DNA of 64,000 nt from Verrucomicrobiia bacterium (GTDB taxonomy: Bacteria; Verrucomicrobiota; Verrucomicrobiia; JADLBR01; JAIBCM01). The translations under genes were made by a program, and so were the position numbers. Under the pieces are notes generated by a model. It was not told the origin of the DNA. It saw only the letters and a program-made list of their open reading frames with translations, and made no database searches. Of the stretch, positions 44,066 to 53,117 are shown in pieces. Numbering within the stretch: the stretch's first letter is position 1; each line of letters starts with the position of its first letter. The DNA lies in contig JAIBCM010000002.1 in assembly GCA_019694135.1 (NCBI GenBank), forward strand, positions 86,143 through 150,142, in the 5' to 3' direction.

Positions 44066-45195
44066 GATTTTAGATTAGAACATAACGCTAAAATTTGTTG
44101 CAGATGATTTTCTAAAGAAAATTGCTCGGCTTTTTGGCGGCAGAGTTGGCAGTTAAGATCGCGTTGTTCTGGGTTGGAAAAATGGTTAATGGCTTGAACC
44201 CAAAGTTCAATAGGCGCTTCAGGTGCGAGCGCGATGCCGTCCTGGCCCTCTGTCAAAATTTCTGAAGCGCCGTTATGAGTGCTTGTTACAACAGGTAAGC
44301 CTGAAGCTAAGGCTTCCAGAGTGACGTTGGCGAAAGGGTCGTAGTAGGTTGGAAAAAGTAGCAAGTCTGCACCTTGATAAAAGCGGCTGGTTTCTGAAGA
44401 AGGTTTGGGTCCTGCAAAATAAACGAGAGGATGGTGATAATGTTTTTCTGGGCCTTTTCCAATGACTATTAATTTTATCTGACGCGAGTTTTGTTTTTGC
44501 CAGGTTTCGACAATTTCAATCGCTTTTTTTAATCCTTTGCGTTGCCAACCGCTACCAACAAAAAGAGCGACGATATCGTTAGGATTAAGACCAAGATGGT
44601 TTTTGAGCCAAGGATCGTAAGAAGGTTGCCAGGGTTTTAAATCGACGCCGTTATAAATGATATCAATATGCTCTTCTGGGAAATGAAGCAAATCGACAAT
44701 TTGTTTTTTAACAAAATGGGAGTTGGCAATAACACGTTGGGTGTTTTGTGGATTATAGGCTTTTTTTTCGCTCCAAAGTAAGAGTTGGTGGAAGGGGCTT
44801 AGTTTTATAAAAAAATTGGAAAAAGAGTTTTGTAGTAAGCGACGTTGTTGTAGCCAAGCGGCATGAACTCCATCGCCCGCACGGAGGAGATTTTGTTGCC
44901 AGTGACGTTCTAGGCTAATAACGAGAGGTTGAGGATTTTTTTGCACCCAATTTTTGGCGAGCCAGGAAAAATACCAAGGGCGCATCCAGCGAATTTGGTT
45001 TAAACGGTAAGGATCCAAGCGAATAATATTGAGATTGGGAATTTTATTGAGAGGGCTTTCTTGAGGGCAATCGGCGCAAAGCAAGTTGATTTGAATTTGT
45101 TTTTCAGAAAAACCTTCAATCAGGAGTTGAAGATATTTTTCTGCACCCCCCAGACCGGCAGGAAATTGTCGAATCAGGGTGAGGGTTGAAAGCAT
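44062..45195 (-). CDS. Glycosyltransferase family 4 protein
   Basis: GT-B fold retaining glycosyltransferase of 377 residues. The N-terminal domain begins TLIRQFPAGLGGAEKYLQLL, where GGAE is typical of sugar-nucleotide transferases working on lipopolysaccharide core or exopolysaccharide. The C-terminal donor-binding domain has LFVGSGWQRKGL and DLLLFPTYYDPFANVTLEALASGLPVVTS, the latter containing the E-x7-E type motif of GT4. WaaG-like heptose-core transferases are the closest kind I recognise. It converges on the coiled-coil gene with a 4-base overlap of their ends, and its start is 500 bases from the rRNA operon. Confidence 0.82.
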   Translation of the reverse strand: MLSTLTLIRQFPAGLGGAEKYLQLLIEGFSEKQIQINLLCADCPQESPLNKIPNLNIIRLDPYRLNQIRWMRPWYFSWLAKNWVQKNPQPLVISLERHWQQNLLRAGDGVHAAWLQQRRLLQNSFSNFFIKLSPFHQLLLWSEKKAYNPQNTQRVIANSHFVKKQIVDLLHFPEEHIDIIYNGVDLKPWQPSYDPWLKNHLGLNPNDIVALFVGSGWQRKGLKKAIEIVETWQKQNSRQIKLIVIGKGPEKHYHHPLVYFAGPKPSSETSRFYQGADLLLFPTYYDPFANVTLEALASGLPVVTSTHNGASEILTEGQDGIALAPEAPIELWVQAINHFSNPEQRDLNCQLCRQKAEQFSLENHLQQILALCSNLKS

Positions 45196-45391
45196 GAATG
45201 ATTTTGAACCAAGAAACGTTATTTTGCAGGCTTTATTTTTGCTTGTTTTTAGATGTGGTATTGAGAGCGTTGATGTTCAAGAAAAAAACTGATGAGAGAT
45301 CAAAAAATGATTGTTAAGAGGATAAAAAAGATTATATTTTAAGATAGAAAAGGTTGTTTTTAAAAAAAGATAAAATTTTTTTAAAAAACTA

Positions 45392-45419
45392 TTGACTCAT
45401 TAAAAGATTTCAGTAGTTT
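45392..45419 (+). promoter_or_regulatory. Candidate rRNA operon promoter
   Basis: TTGACT (45392-45397), a 16-base spacer and TAGTTT (45414-45419) lie about 270 bases before the 16S gene in a very AT-rich stretch. The whole 45196-45691 gap holds no gene; it contains this promoter candidate, the leader with a boxA-like site (45515-45527), the 16S processing stem arm (45567-45599) and a hairpin at 45615-45638 with a TTCG loop. Confidence 0.35.
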
Positions 45420-45514
45420 ATCGACTTCCCTGATCTTCTTGGCTGTCCTTTTTTCAGAGTGAAATGGAGTAAATGCAGAGAGTTTGAGGGCTAAATTTTT
45501 TTAGATTAATTTTT

Positions 45515-45527
45515 GTTCTTTGACAGT
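45515..45527 (+). promoter_or_regulatory. boxA-like antitermination site in the rRNA leader
   Basis: GTTCTTTGACAGT resembles bacterial boxA (consensus about TGCTCTTTAACA) and is repeated exactly at 47720-47732 before the 23S gene, the two places where boxA sites occur in E. coli rRNA operons. It would recruit the Nus antitermination complex. Confidence 0.65.
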
Positions 45528-45566
45528 TTGGCTTTTTGAAATAAATCAAAAGGTAGATATACAACA

Positions 45567-45599
45567 GCGAAAGTTGAATTGTGCGATTCTTAAGCAATT
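45567..45599 (+). other. 16S rRNA processing stem, 5' arm
   Basis: This stretch pairs with 47344-47373 downstream of 16S: a 19-bp block and an 11-bp block separated by a 3-base bulge (ATT) on this side. Such long stems around 16S are RNase III substrates in pre-rRNA. Confidence 0.85.
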
Positions 45600-45691
45600 C
45601 AATGAGTTTTTTAAATTATCTCGCTTCGGCGGGATAATCCTAAGCAAAGTAAATATTTCTTCGGAAATAATAAAAGCTTCAGGATCACTTT

Positions 45692-47221
<1,530 letters not shown>

Positions 47222-47343
47222 TTATTCTTTGCAATGTGAAAATTCAAATTTGAAATTTCACATTAGCAAGATAGGTCGGACGCTACCGTTAGGATTAACC
47301 TAACCACGCGTTATAAATCTTTTATTGGGAAACCAATAAAAGT

Positions 47344-47373
47344 AATTGCTTAAGCGCACAATTCAACTTTCGC
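47344..47373 (+). other. 16S rRNA processing stem, 3' arm
   Basis: AATTGCTTAAG (47344-47354) and CGCACAATTCAACTTTCGC (47355-47373) are the exact inverse complements of two blocks at 45567-45599, closing the 16S precursor stem. Confidence 0.85.
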
Positions 47374-47381
47374 ATCAGGTA

Positions 47382-47438
47382 GTGACTAGTGACTGGTGAC
47401 TAGTAACTCGTTTTTACCAGTTACCAATCACTAGTTAC
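47382..47438 (+). repeat. Long hairpin of TGACTAGT-type repeats in the rRNA spacer
   Basis: The arms 47382-47404 and 47416-47438 pair over 23 positions with 19 Watson-Crick pairs, two G-T pairs and two mismatches around an 11-base loop. The left arm consists of tandem GTGACTAGT/GACTGGTGA units. It lies between the 16S stem and tRNA-Ala. Confidence 0.7.
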
Positions 47439-47458
47439 CGGTTACCCCTAAAAAAAAG

Positions 47459-47531
47459 GGGGGTATAGCTCAATTGGTAGAGCACCTGCTTTGCAAGCAG
47501 GATGTTACCGGTTCGAGTCCGGTTACCTCCA
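47459..47531 (+). tRNA. tRNA-Ala(TGC)
   Basis: Acceptor GGGGGTA pairs with TACCTCC; the anticodon stem CCTGC/GCAGG holds loop TTTGCAA (anticodon TGC); T arm ACCGG-TTCGAGT-CCGGT. The discriminator is A. It is the first of two spacer tRNAs; the order Ala then Ile is the reverse of E. coli rrn operons. Confidence 0.94.
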
Positions 47532-47590
47532 TAAATCTCCGTGGTGATCATTTCAAATTTGAGATTTGAAATTGGCGCACAAGCAAGCTC

Positions 47591-47664
47591 GGGCCTGTAG
47601 CTCAGTTGGTTAGAGCATGCGCTTGATAAGCGCAGGGTCACTGGTTCGAGCCCAGTCAGGCCCA
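47591..47664 (+). tRNA. tRNA-Ile(GAT)
   Basis: Acceptor GGGCCTG pairs with CAGGCCC; anticodon stem TGCGC/GCGCA with loop TTGATAA (anticodon GAT); T arm ACTGG-TTCGAGC-CCAGT. The discriminator is A. Second spacer tRNA of the rRNA operon. Confidence 0.94.
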
Positions 47665-47719
47665 TGATTAAAAGCCAAACGTAACACTTTCGTTTATTCC
47701 GCTTAGCGGAATAAATAAA

Positions 47720-47732
47720 GTTCTTTGACAGT
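47720..47732 (+). promoter_or_regulatory. boxA-like antitermination site in the 16S-23S spacer
   Basis: An exact second copy of GTTCTTTGACAGT, just after a perfect hairpin (TTTATTCCGC at 47693-47702 with GCGGAATAAA at 47706-47715) and before two more short hairpins (CCCGT/ACGGG near 47762; CCGTTCCA/TGGAACGG near 47814-47833). Confidence 0.65.
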
Positions 47733-47790
47733 CTAGCATGAAAGTCTTTTCGAATTTTTCCCCGTAAAACGGGATAAAATTCTGAAAGGG

Positions 47791-47811
47791 TAAATACAAC
47801 TTTGTGCTGAG
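47791..47811 (+). other. 23S rRNA processing stem, 5' arm
   Basis: These 21 bases are the exact inverse complement of 51082-51102 on the far side of 23S. The pair forms the long stem that RNase III cuts in 23S precursors. Confidence 0.88.
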
Positions 47812-48334
47812 CCCGTTCCATTATTGGAACGGTTCAGAACGATTTCAAACACAAGAATCAAGCTACAAAGGGCACATAATGAATGCCTTGGCGCTGATAG
47901 GCGAAGAAGGACGTGATAAGCTGCGATAAGCTTCGGTGAGTGGCAAATACACTTTGATCCGGAGATCTCCGAATGGGATAACCCACCACGGGTAATGCCG
48001 TGGAACTGCCGGTTGAATTCATAGACCGGTAAGAGCAACACCTGCTGAAGTGAAACATCTCAGTAAGCAGAGGAAAAAAAAGCGAAGCGATTCCCTCAGT
48101 AGTGGCGAGCGAAAGGGGAACAGCCCAAACTGGAAGGCTTGCCTTCCAGGGTTGTAGGACCACGACATGGTATGACAAAGATTAGGTGAAGCGGATGGAA
48201 AGTCGCCCCATAGACGGTGAGAGGCCGGTAACTAAAAATTAGAGTCAACCTAGTGAGTTCCTGAGTAATGCGGTGCACGTGAAACCCCGCATGAATCCAG
48301 ACCGACCACGGTCTAAGGCTAAATACTAATCAGC

Positions 48335-48374
<40 letters not shown>

Positions 48375-48432
48375 CACCGCTGTGAGCGGAGTGAAAGAGT
48401 ACCTGCAATTATGTGCTTACAAAGTGTCAGAG

Positions 48433-48724
48433 CCCAGCACTTTCTGCTTCTTTGGCGAAAAGATTTATGTTTTATACTTACATACTAAAAAATCCAAAAG
48501 ACGGCGAACTATATTACGGTTTTACCCGTAATCTCAAACAATGTTATCGCGATCATCAAAAATTATTGCGACACGCAGGTTGAAAAATAGTTTATTACGA
48601 AGCTTATTTAGATGAGCGTGATGCGCGAAAACGTGAACGAATGCTCAAACAATATGGCAACTCCCGTAGTCGGTTAAAACAAAAAATACAACATAGTCTA
48701 TCTCAGAGATTAGAAAGTGCTGGG
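48433..48724 (+). other. Intervening sequence (IVS) in 23S helix 25
   Basis: The 23S sequence is interrupted at the tip of helix 25 (after GTGTCAGAG, before TGATGGCGTGCC). The insert is bounded by CCCAGCACTTTCT (48433-48445) and its perfect inverse complement AGAAAGTGCTGGG (48712-48724), which extend the helix; the 266 bases between hold a broken GIY-YIG reading frame. Helix 25 is a known site of 23S IVSs in several bacteria, where RNase III removes the insert and leaves the rRNA in two pieces. Excision here is an inference. A group I or II intron is unlikely: the insert is too short and lacks a catalytic core. Confidence 0.85.
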
Positions 48725-48727
48725 TGA
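48467..48727 (+). pseudogene. GIY-YIG nuclease-like ORF broken by TGA, inside the 23S IVS
   Basis: Reading from ATG 48467 gives MFYTYILKNPKDGELYYGFT, the standard opening of small GIY-YIG proteins (here YTYIL and YYGFT stand for GIY and YIG). After 38 codons a TGA (48581-48583) occurs where relatives have Trp before KIVYYEAYLDERDARKRE, and the same frame then continues to a normal family ending (RMLKQYGNSRSRLKQKI) and a TGA at 48725-48727, for 86 codons. One base change (TGG to TGA) explains the break. TGA ends many other genes here, so recoding is unlikely. The ORF end runs through the 3' arm of the IVS stem, so the gene and the stem have been fitted together. Confidence 0.8.
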
Positions 48728-49896
48728 TGGCGTGCCTTTTGCTTAATGAGTCTGCGAGTTATTGTCCATGGCAAGCCTAAGGGCCTTTAGTCCGGAGGCG
48801 AAGCGAAAGCGAGTCCGAAATGGGCGTCCTAGTCGTTGGCAGTAGACCCGAAGCGGAGGTGATCTACTCTTGGTCAGGATGAAGTCTCCTTAACCGGAGA
48901 TGGAGGTCCGAACAGGTGAACGTTGAAAAGTTTTCTGATGAACTGAGAGTAGGAGCGAAAGACTAATCAAACCCCGTAATAGCTGGTTCTCCCCGAAATG
49001 TATTGAGGTGCAGCCTCGGATGCTGACCTGTGGAGGTAGAGCACTGAATGGACTAGGGCCCACACCAGGGTACTGAATCCAATCAAACTCCGAATACCAT
49101 AGGGCGCAATCCGGGAGTAAGGCAGTGGGGGATAAGCTCCATTGCCGAGAGGAAAACAGTCCAGACCGACAGCTAAGGTGCCAAAATACCGCGAAGTGGA
49201 AAGGATGTGATCTTACATAAACAGTGAGGATGTTGGCTTAGAGGCAGCCATCATTTAAACAGTGCGTAACAGCTGACTCATCGAGTGAGATCGCGCCGAA
49301 AATGATTGGCGATTAGCGGTATACCGAAGCTTCGGATACGTTAACATTTCGATATTAACGCATGGTAGGGGAGCGTTCCAAGGTGCTGTGAAGCCGAAGG
49401 GAAACCGACGGTGGAGCGCCTGGAAGTGAGGATGCAGACATGAGTAGCGATAAGACAGGTTTAATTCCTGTCCGCCGTAAACCCAAGGTTTCCTGGGGAA
49501 GGTTCGTCCTCCCAGGGTTAGTCGGGACCTAAGTCGAGGCCGTAAGGCGTAGGCGATGGACCAACAGGTTAATATTCCTGTACCACCGACATTTAACCTA
49601 GAATACACAAGACTAGAGAATAGCAAGGTGCTGAATGTCCTTGTCCCGCAAGGGGACGCAGAGGCCACGGCTGAAGCTGATTATTCAAAAGTTTTGTCGA
49701 GAAAAATTCTAGGGTATACTAAGGTGCCCGTACCGTAAACCGACACAGGTGGGTGGGTAGAATATACCCAGGCGCGTGAGTGAAGTCTCCTGAAGGAACT
49801 CGGCAATCTAGCCCCGTAACTTCGGAAGAAGGGGCGCCCCTAGCAATAGGGGCCGCAGTGAAAGGGGTCAACCGACTGTTTAACAAAAACACAGCG

Positions 49897-49931
<35 letters not shown>

Positions 49932-50008
49932 CACGTGACCAATGCCGAAAGATTAAGGCAAGAGGTTAGCTTGTAGCAATATAGGCGAAGCTTTGAACCC
50001 AAGTCCCG

Positions 50009-50084
<76 letters not shown>

Positions 50085-50603
50085 GTGTAACGAGTTGACC
50101 GCTGTCTCCAGGAGATGCTCAGCGAAGTTGTAATGGCGGTGAAGATGCCGCCTACCCGCAGCAGGACGGAAAGACCCCGTGCACCTTTACTGTAAGCTGT
50201 TACTGTGTTTTCGTTTCAGATGCTTAGCGTAAGTGGTAGACAGTGAAGCTACTCTCTCGGGGGTAGCAGAGTCGTCAATGAAACACCACCCTTTTGCAAT
50301 GAGAATACTAACCCTGAGTCCCGTGAAACCGGGCGGGGGACAATGGCAGCGGGTCAGTTTGACTGGGGCGGTTTCCTCCCAAAAAGTAACGGAGGAGTGC
50401 GAAGGTCAGCTCAGGCTGGTTGATAATCAGCTGTCGAGCGTATGGGTAGAAGCTGGCTTAACTGTGAGACCTACAAGTCGAGCAGATGCGAAAGCAGGCC
50501 CAAGTGATCCGGCGGTTGAATGTGGAATTGCCGTCGCTCATCGGACAAAAGGTACGCCGGGGATAACAGGCTGATCGCGCCCAAGAGTTCATATCGACGG
50601 CGC

Positions 50604-50661
<58 letters not shown>

Positions 50662-50676
50662 CCGGCTGTTCGCCGG

Positions 50677-50727
<51 letters not shown>

Positions 50728-50852
50728 TATCCGCTGTGGGCGTTAGGAAATTTGAGGGATTCAATCTCTAGTACGAGAGGACCGAGATTGACGCACCTCT
50801 GGTGTTCCGGTTGTCACGTCAGTGGCAGCGCCGGGTAGCTATGTGCGGAAGA

Positions 50853-50883
<31 letters not shown>

Positions 50884-51081
50884 TCCTCCCAAGATAAGAT
50901 TTCCCTATTAGGTACGTGGAAGACCACCACGTTGATAGGCCAGATGTGGAAGCACAGTAATGTGTTAAGCTAACTGGTACTAATATACCAATCGACTTGA
51001 TTCTTTTTTTCTTTGTTTTCGCAAACTCCGGACATTATTTTCGTCCGGAGCCACGAAAGCAGAATTTCGTCTGAAATATCA

Positions 51082-51102
51082 CTCAGCACAAAGTTGTATT
51101 TA
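51082..51102 (+). other. 23S rRNA processing stem, 3' arm
   Basis: Exact 21-base inverse complement of 47791-47811. Shortly after it, AAAAGCTG (51108-51115) and CAGCTTTT (51131-51138) form a further hairpin in the 23S-5S spacer. Confidence 0.88.
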
Positions 51103-51238
51103 TTCTTAAAAGCTGTCAGCTATCAGTTTTCAGCTTTTCAACAAAGACTTAAACCATGCTAGATTTTGGCAACTCATCAGAGATCTTGCCTAGATTCAGT
51201 CGATGCGCGAATAACATGAGCGCACCAAGTGACTGGAC

Positions 51239-51359
51239 GCAAGTCCTCTGGTGACCAGAGAGATGCGGTCCCACCCGGTCCCATTCCGAACCCGGAAGTG
51301 AAACACATCTTCGCCAATGGTAGTGCGGGTATAGCCCGTGTGAGAGTAGGTCGTTGCCA
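51239..51359 (+). rRNA. rrf: 5S ribosomal RNA
   Basis: About 120 bases. The conserved core GGTCCCACCCGGTCCCATTC, then CGAACCCGGAAGTGAAAC, and GCCAATGGTAGTGCGGG with GTGAGAGTAGG are present. Terminal helix pairing near GCAA (51240) and TTGC (51354-51357) fixes the ends only roughly. Confidence 0.92.
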
Positions 51360-51367
51360 GTTTTAAT

Positions 51368-51404
51368 ACCCAGCCCTTCGCTAAACGAAGAGCTGGGTTT
51401 TTTT
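51368..51404 (+). terminator. Rho-independent terminator of the rRNA operon
   Basis: ACCCAGC-C-CTTCG and CGAAG-A-GCTGGGT (51368-51398) form a 12-bp stem with one internal C/A mismatch around a short loop, followed by TTTTTT. Placed directly after 5S. Confidence 0.9.
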
Positions 51405-51464
51405 ATTTTGATAAGCGAGATTTTACGATTTTCCTTAGGAGGGCGATGCTCTCCATCAGATGTG

Positions 51465-51492
51465 TCATCCTCGGGCTTGACCCGGGGATCCA
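51465..51492. repeat. Palindromic intergenic repeat of the 'DPRVKPEDD' type
   Basis: ATCCTCGGG (51467-51475) and CCCGGGGAT (51481-51489) pair with one G-T around CTTGA. Read on the minus strand the unit encodes MDPRVKPEDD, a peptide seen in many spurious ORFs of alphaproteobacterial genomes that contain this repeat. It is an intergenic repeat rather than a gene. Confidence 0.7.
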
Positions 51493-51517
51493 TTTTTACC
51501 ATATTTAACTTTCACTT

Positions 51518-51895
51518 ATGCCTCGTCGTCTTGATCACATCGACTTAAGAGTTCCAGATCTAAAAAAATCAGAACCTTTTTATAACAAACTATTACCAGC
51601 TTTAGGGTTTACGCGAGCCGCCGATGTTGGAGGGTGGATTCAATTTAATGCTGAAGAGGGTGTTAGCGAATTTTTTGGTGTGACCGAAAGCAAAACTCAT
51701 CAACCGAACGAAAATCGGATCGCTTTCTGGGCAACTTCCAATGAAGAAGTCGATCGATTAGCAAAACTGCTTCATCAAATTGACGCGCTAAATATTGAAG
51801 GACCCGGTTTTGACGAAGGACCAACTTATTATGCGGTCTTCTTTGAAGATCCGTTTGGTAATCGCTTAGAAATTTGTCATCGCACCCAAAATTAA
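51518..51895 (+). CDS. VOC family (glyoxalase/dioxygenase superfamily) protein
   Basis: A 125-residue single-module vicinal-oxygen-chelate protein. It opens with RRLDHIDLRVPDLKKSEPFYNKLLPALGF, shown here by DHIDLRVPDLKKSE with the first metal-ligand His, and ends YYAVFFEDPFGNRLEICH with the distal Glu. The fold binds a divalent metal and covers lyases, isomerases, dioxygenases and resistance proteins, so the substrate cannot be assigned. It follows the rRNA operon terminator and precedes a GNAT gene by 17 bases. Confidence 0.78.
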   Translation: MPRRLDHIDLRVPDLKKSEPFYNKLLPALGFTRAADVGGWIQFNAEEGVSEFFGVTESKTHQPNENRIAFWATSNEEVDRLAKLLHQIDALNIEGPGFDEGPTYYAVFFEDPFGNRLEICHRTQN

Positions 51896-51912
51896 TTAGC
51901 ATTTTTAAGATA

Positions 51913-52359
51913 ATGAAAGTGGATTTTGCTAATATCAATGATCTTGAGCAGGTTGCTTTGTTATTCGATCAATATCGACAGTTTTATAAACAAGAATCAA
52001 ACCTGACTGAATCACGAAAATTTATTGAACAAAGATTAGTTGCTCAAGATTCGGTTATTTTCTTAGCAAAAGATGAAAATCAAATCGCATTAGGATTCAC
52101 TCAACTTTACCCTTTGTTTAATTCCATTACCTGCAAACGATCACTCATCCTTTACGATCTTTTTGTCGCGACGAATTATCGTAGGCAAGGCGTGGCTCAG
52201 CAATTGATGAAAAGTGCTAAAGATTATGCTTTGAAAACGGGCGTAGATCGCATGGAATTATCCACTGCAAAAACAAATGCGAGCGCGCAAAAACTTTACG
52301 AGAGTTTGGGATGGAAAATTGATCCTGAATTTCATTATTACGTTTTGGAATTGCCATAA
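51913..52359 (+). CDS. GNAT family N-acetyltransferase
   Basis: A 148-residue acetyl-CoA-dependent acetyltransferase. I chose ATG 51913 (MKVDFANINDLEQVALLF); the in-frame start at 51874 would overlap the VOC gene by 22 bases. The acetyl-CoA loop (motif A) is visible as LFVATNYRRQGVAQQLM, with the R/Q-x-x-G-x-A pattern, followed by ELSTAKTNASAQKLYESLGW, typical of motif B. The substrate, a protein or small amine, is not deducible. Confidence 0.82.
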   Translation: MKVDFANINDLEQVALLFDQYRQFYKQESNLTESRKFIEQRLVAQDSVIFLAKDENQIALGFTQLYPLFNSITCKRSLILYDLFVATNYRRQGVAQQLMKSAKDYALKTGVDRMELSTAKTNASAQKLYESLGWKIDPEFHYYVLELP

Positions 52360-52554
52360 AAATCATTACGATCTCTCTCTTCACCCATCGTTAAACAAGA
52401 AATGGCGCGTTGCAATGGAAAGATATCCCTTTTGATGAACCTATCGTCGTACCCTCCGATCTTTTCGATTCGAATTTGTTAGTACGAATTTCTCATGATT
52501 AAACATTTTAATTGATTTGAACTAACTTATAAGGTTTGTAAAAGTGAAAACGTT

Positions 52555-52878
52555 ATGTTTTTAGCTTTTTTAGCTGTAAGTGCAGTCATTGGTTATATTT
52601 TTTTCTTAAATTGGAAAAAAACTGAAAGAAAAAAACGCCTATTATTACGCTATAAAGATTCTGAATTAGTTGAAAAATTAATTCAGAAAAAAATCTGGAT
52701 AAATCAAACGCAAGAGCAATTGTTAGATTCCTTAGGTAAACCATACGACATTGATGAAAAAGTTTTAAAAACTAAGAAGAGAGAGATTTGGAAATATAAA
52801 CCCAGAGGGCATAATCGATATGGATTAAAGATTACTTTAGAAAATTCTTATGTGATAGGATGGGATTTAAAAGATTGA
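52555..52878 (+). CDS. Small membrane-anchored protein, BamE-fold-like, unknown
   Basis: A 107-residue protein with one N-terminal membrane helix (residues 1-20) and a basic KKTERKKR stretch after it. The soluble part, with QTQEQLLDSLGKPYDIDEKV, then EIWKYKPRGHNRYGLKITLENSYVIGW split by short turns, has the helix-strand order of small BamE/SmpA-like modules. No lipobox is present. It overlaps the next small ORF in a different frame by up to 19 bases. Confidence 0.5.
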   Translation: MFLAFLAVSAVIGYIFFLNWKKTERKKRLLLRYKDSELVEKLIQKKIWINQTQEQLLDSLGKPYDIDEKVLKTKKREIWKYKPRGHNRYGLKITLENSYVIGWDLKD

Positions 52879-52889
52879 TTCCAAAATAT

Positions 52890-53093
52890 ATGAATAAACA
52901 AGAATTTAAATCCTATAGAAAAAAGAGCCCTTCAGAACTTCTTCCATTTGTATCAGGTGATAAACCTGCCTCAGAAAAACATATTGCCGCAAAATTAGAA
53001 TTAGAAAGAAAAGCTAATAGGCCTGCTTTTTGGATGTCGGTTATTGCTATAATAATTTCAATTCTTTCACTCTTAGTTTCTATTTATAAGTAA
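52890..53093 (+). CDS. Small protein with C-terminal membrane helix, unknown
   Basis: A 67-residue protein starting at ATG 52890 (MNKQEFKSYRKK); an in-frame start at 52860 would overlap the previous gene and add ten residues. The first 45 residues are hydrophilic and basic; the last 22 (WMSVIAIIISILSLLVSIYK) are a membrane anchor. It has no recognised family and probably shares a transcript with the gene before it. Confidence 0.45.
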   Translation: MNKQEFKSYRKKSPSELLPFVSGDKPASEKHIAAKLELERKANRPAFWMSVIAIIISILSLLVSIYK

Positions 53094-53117
53094 TAGTTAA
53101 TAAATCGCCGAAGTTAA

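Noticed and set aside
47435-47821. 128-codon minus-strand frame, and similar frames within 16S and 23S
   Set aside because: They overlap tRNA and rRNA genes; the peptide GLEPVTLRLSSACSNQLSYRP is the well-known false translation of tRNA-Ile/Ala sequence.
48581-48583. UGA read as Trp or selenocysteine in the GIY-YIG frame
   Set aside because: TGA ends many intact genes here (for example 1199-1201 and 13765-13767), and no selenocysteine insertion element or reason for selenium in GIY-YIG proteins is visible.
48446-48711. Group I or II self-splicing intron in 23S
   Set aside because: The insert is only about 270 bases, no catalytic core elements are seen, and the site is a variable helix with paired arms instead of a conserved core position used by introns.
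51149-51502. 117-codon minus-strand frame starting MVKMDPRVKPEDD
   Set aside because: It covers the 5S gene, its terminator and the intergenic palindrome, so it is a repeat artefact rather than a gene.
52411-52480. Short ORF MARCNGKISLLMNLSS overlapping the 52360-52554 gap
   Set aside because: No ribosome site, poor composition, and it is out of frame with the more protein-like remnant in the same place.
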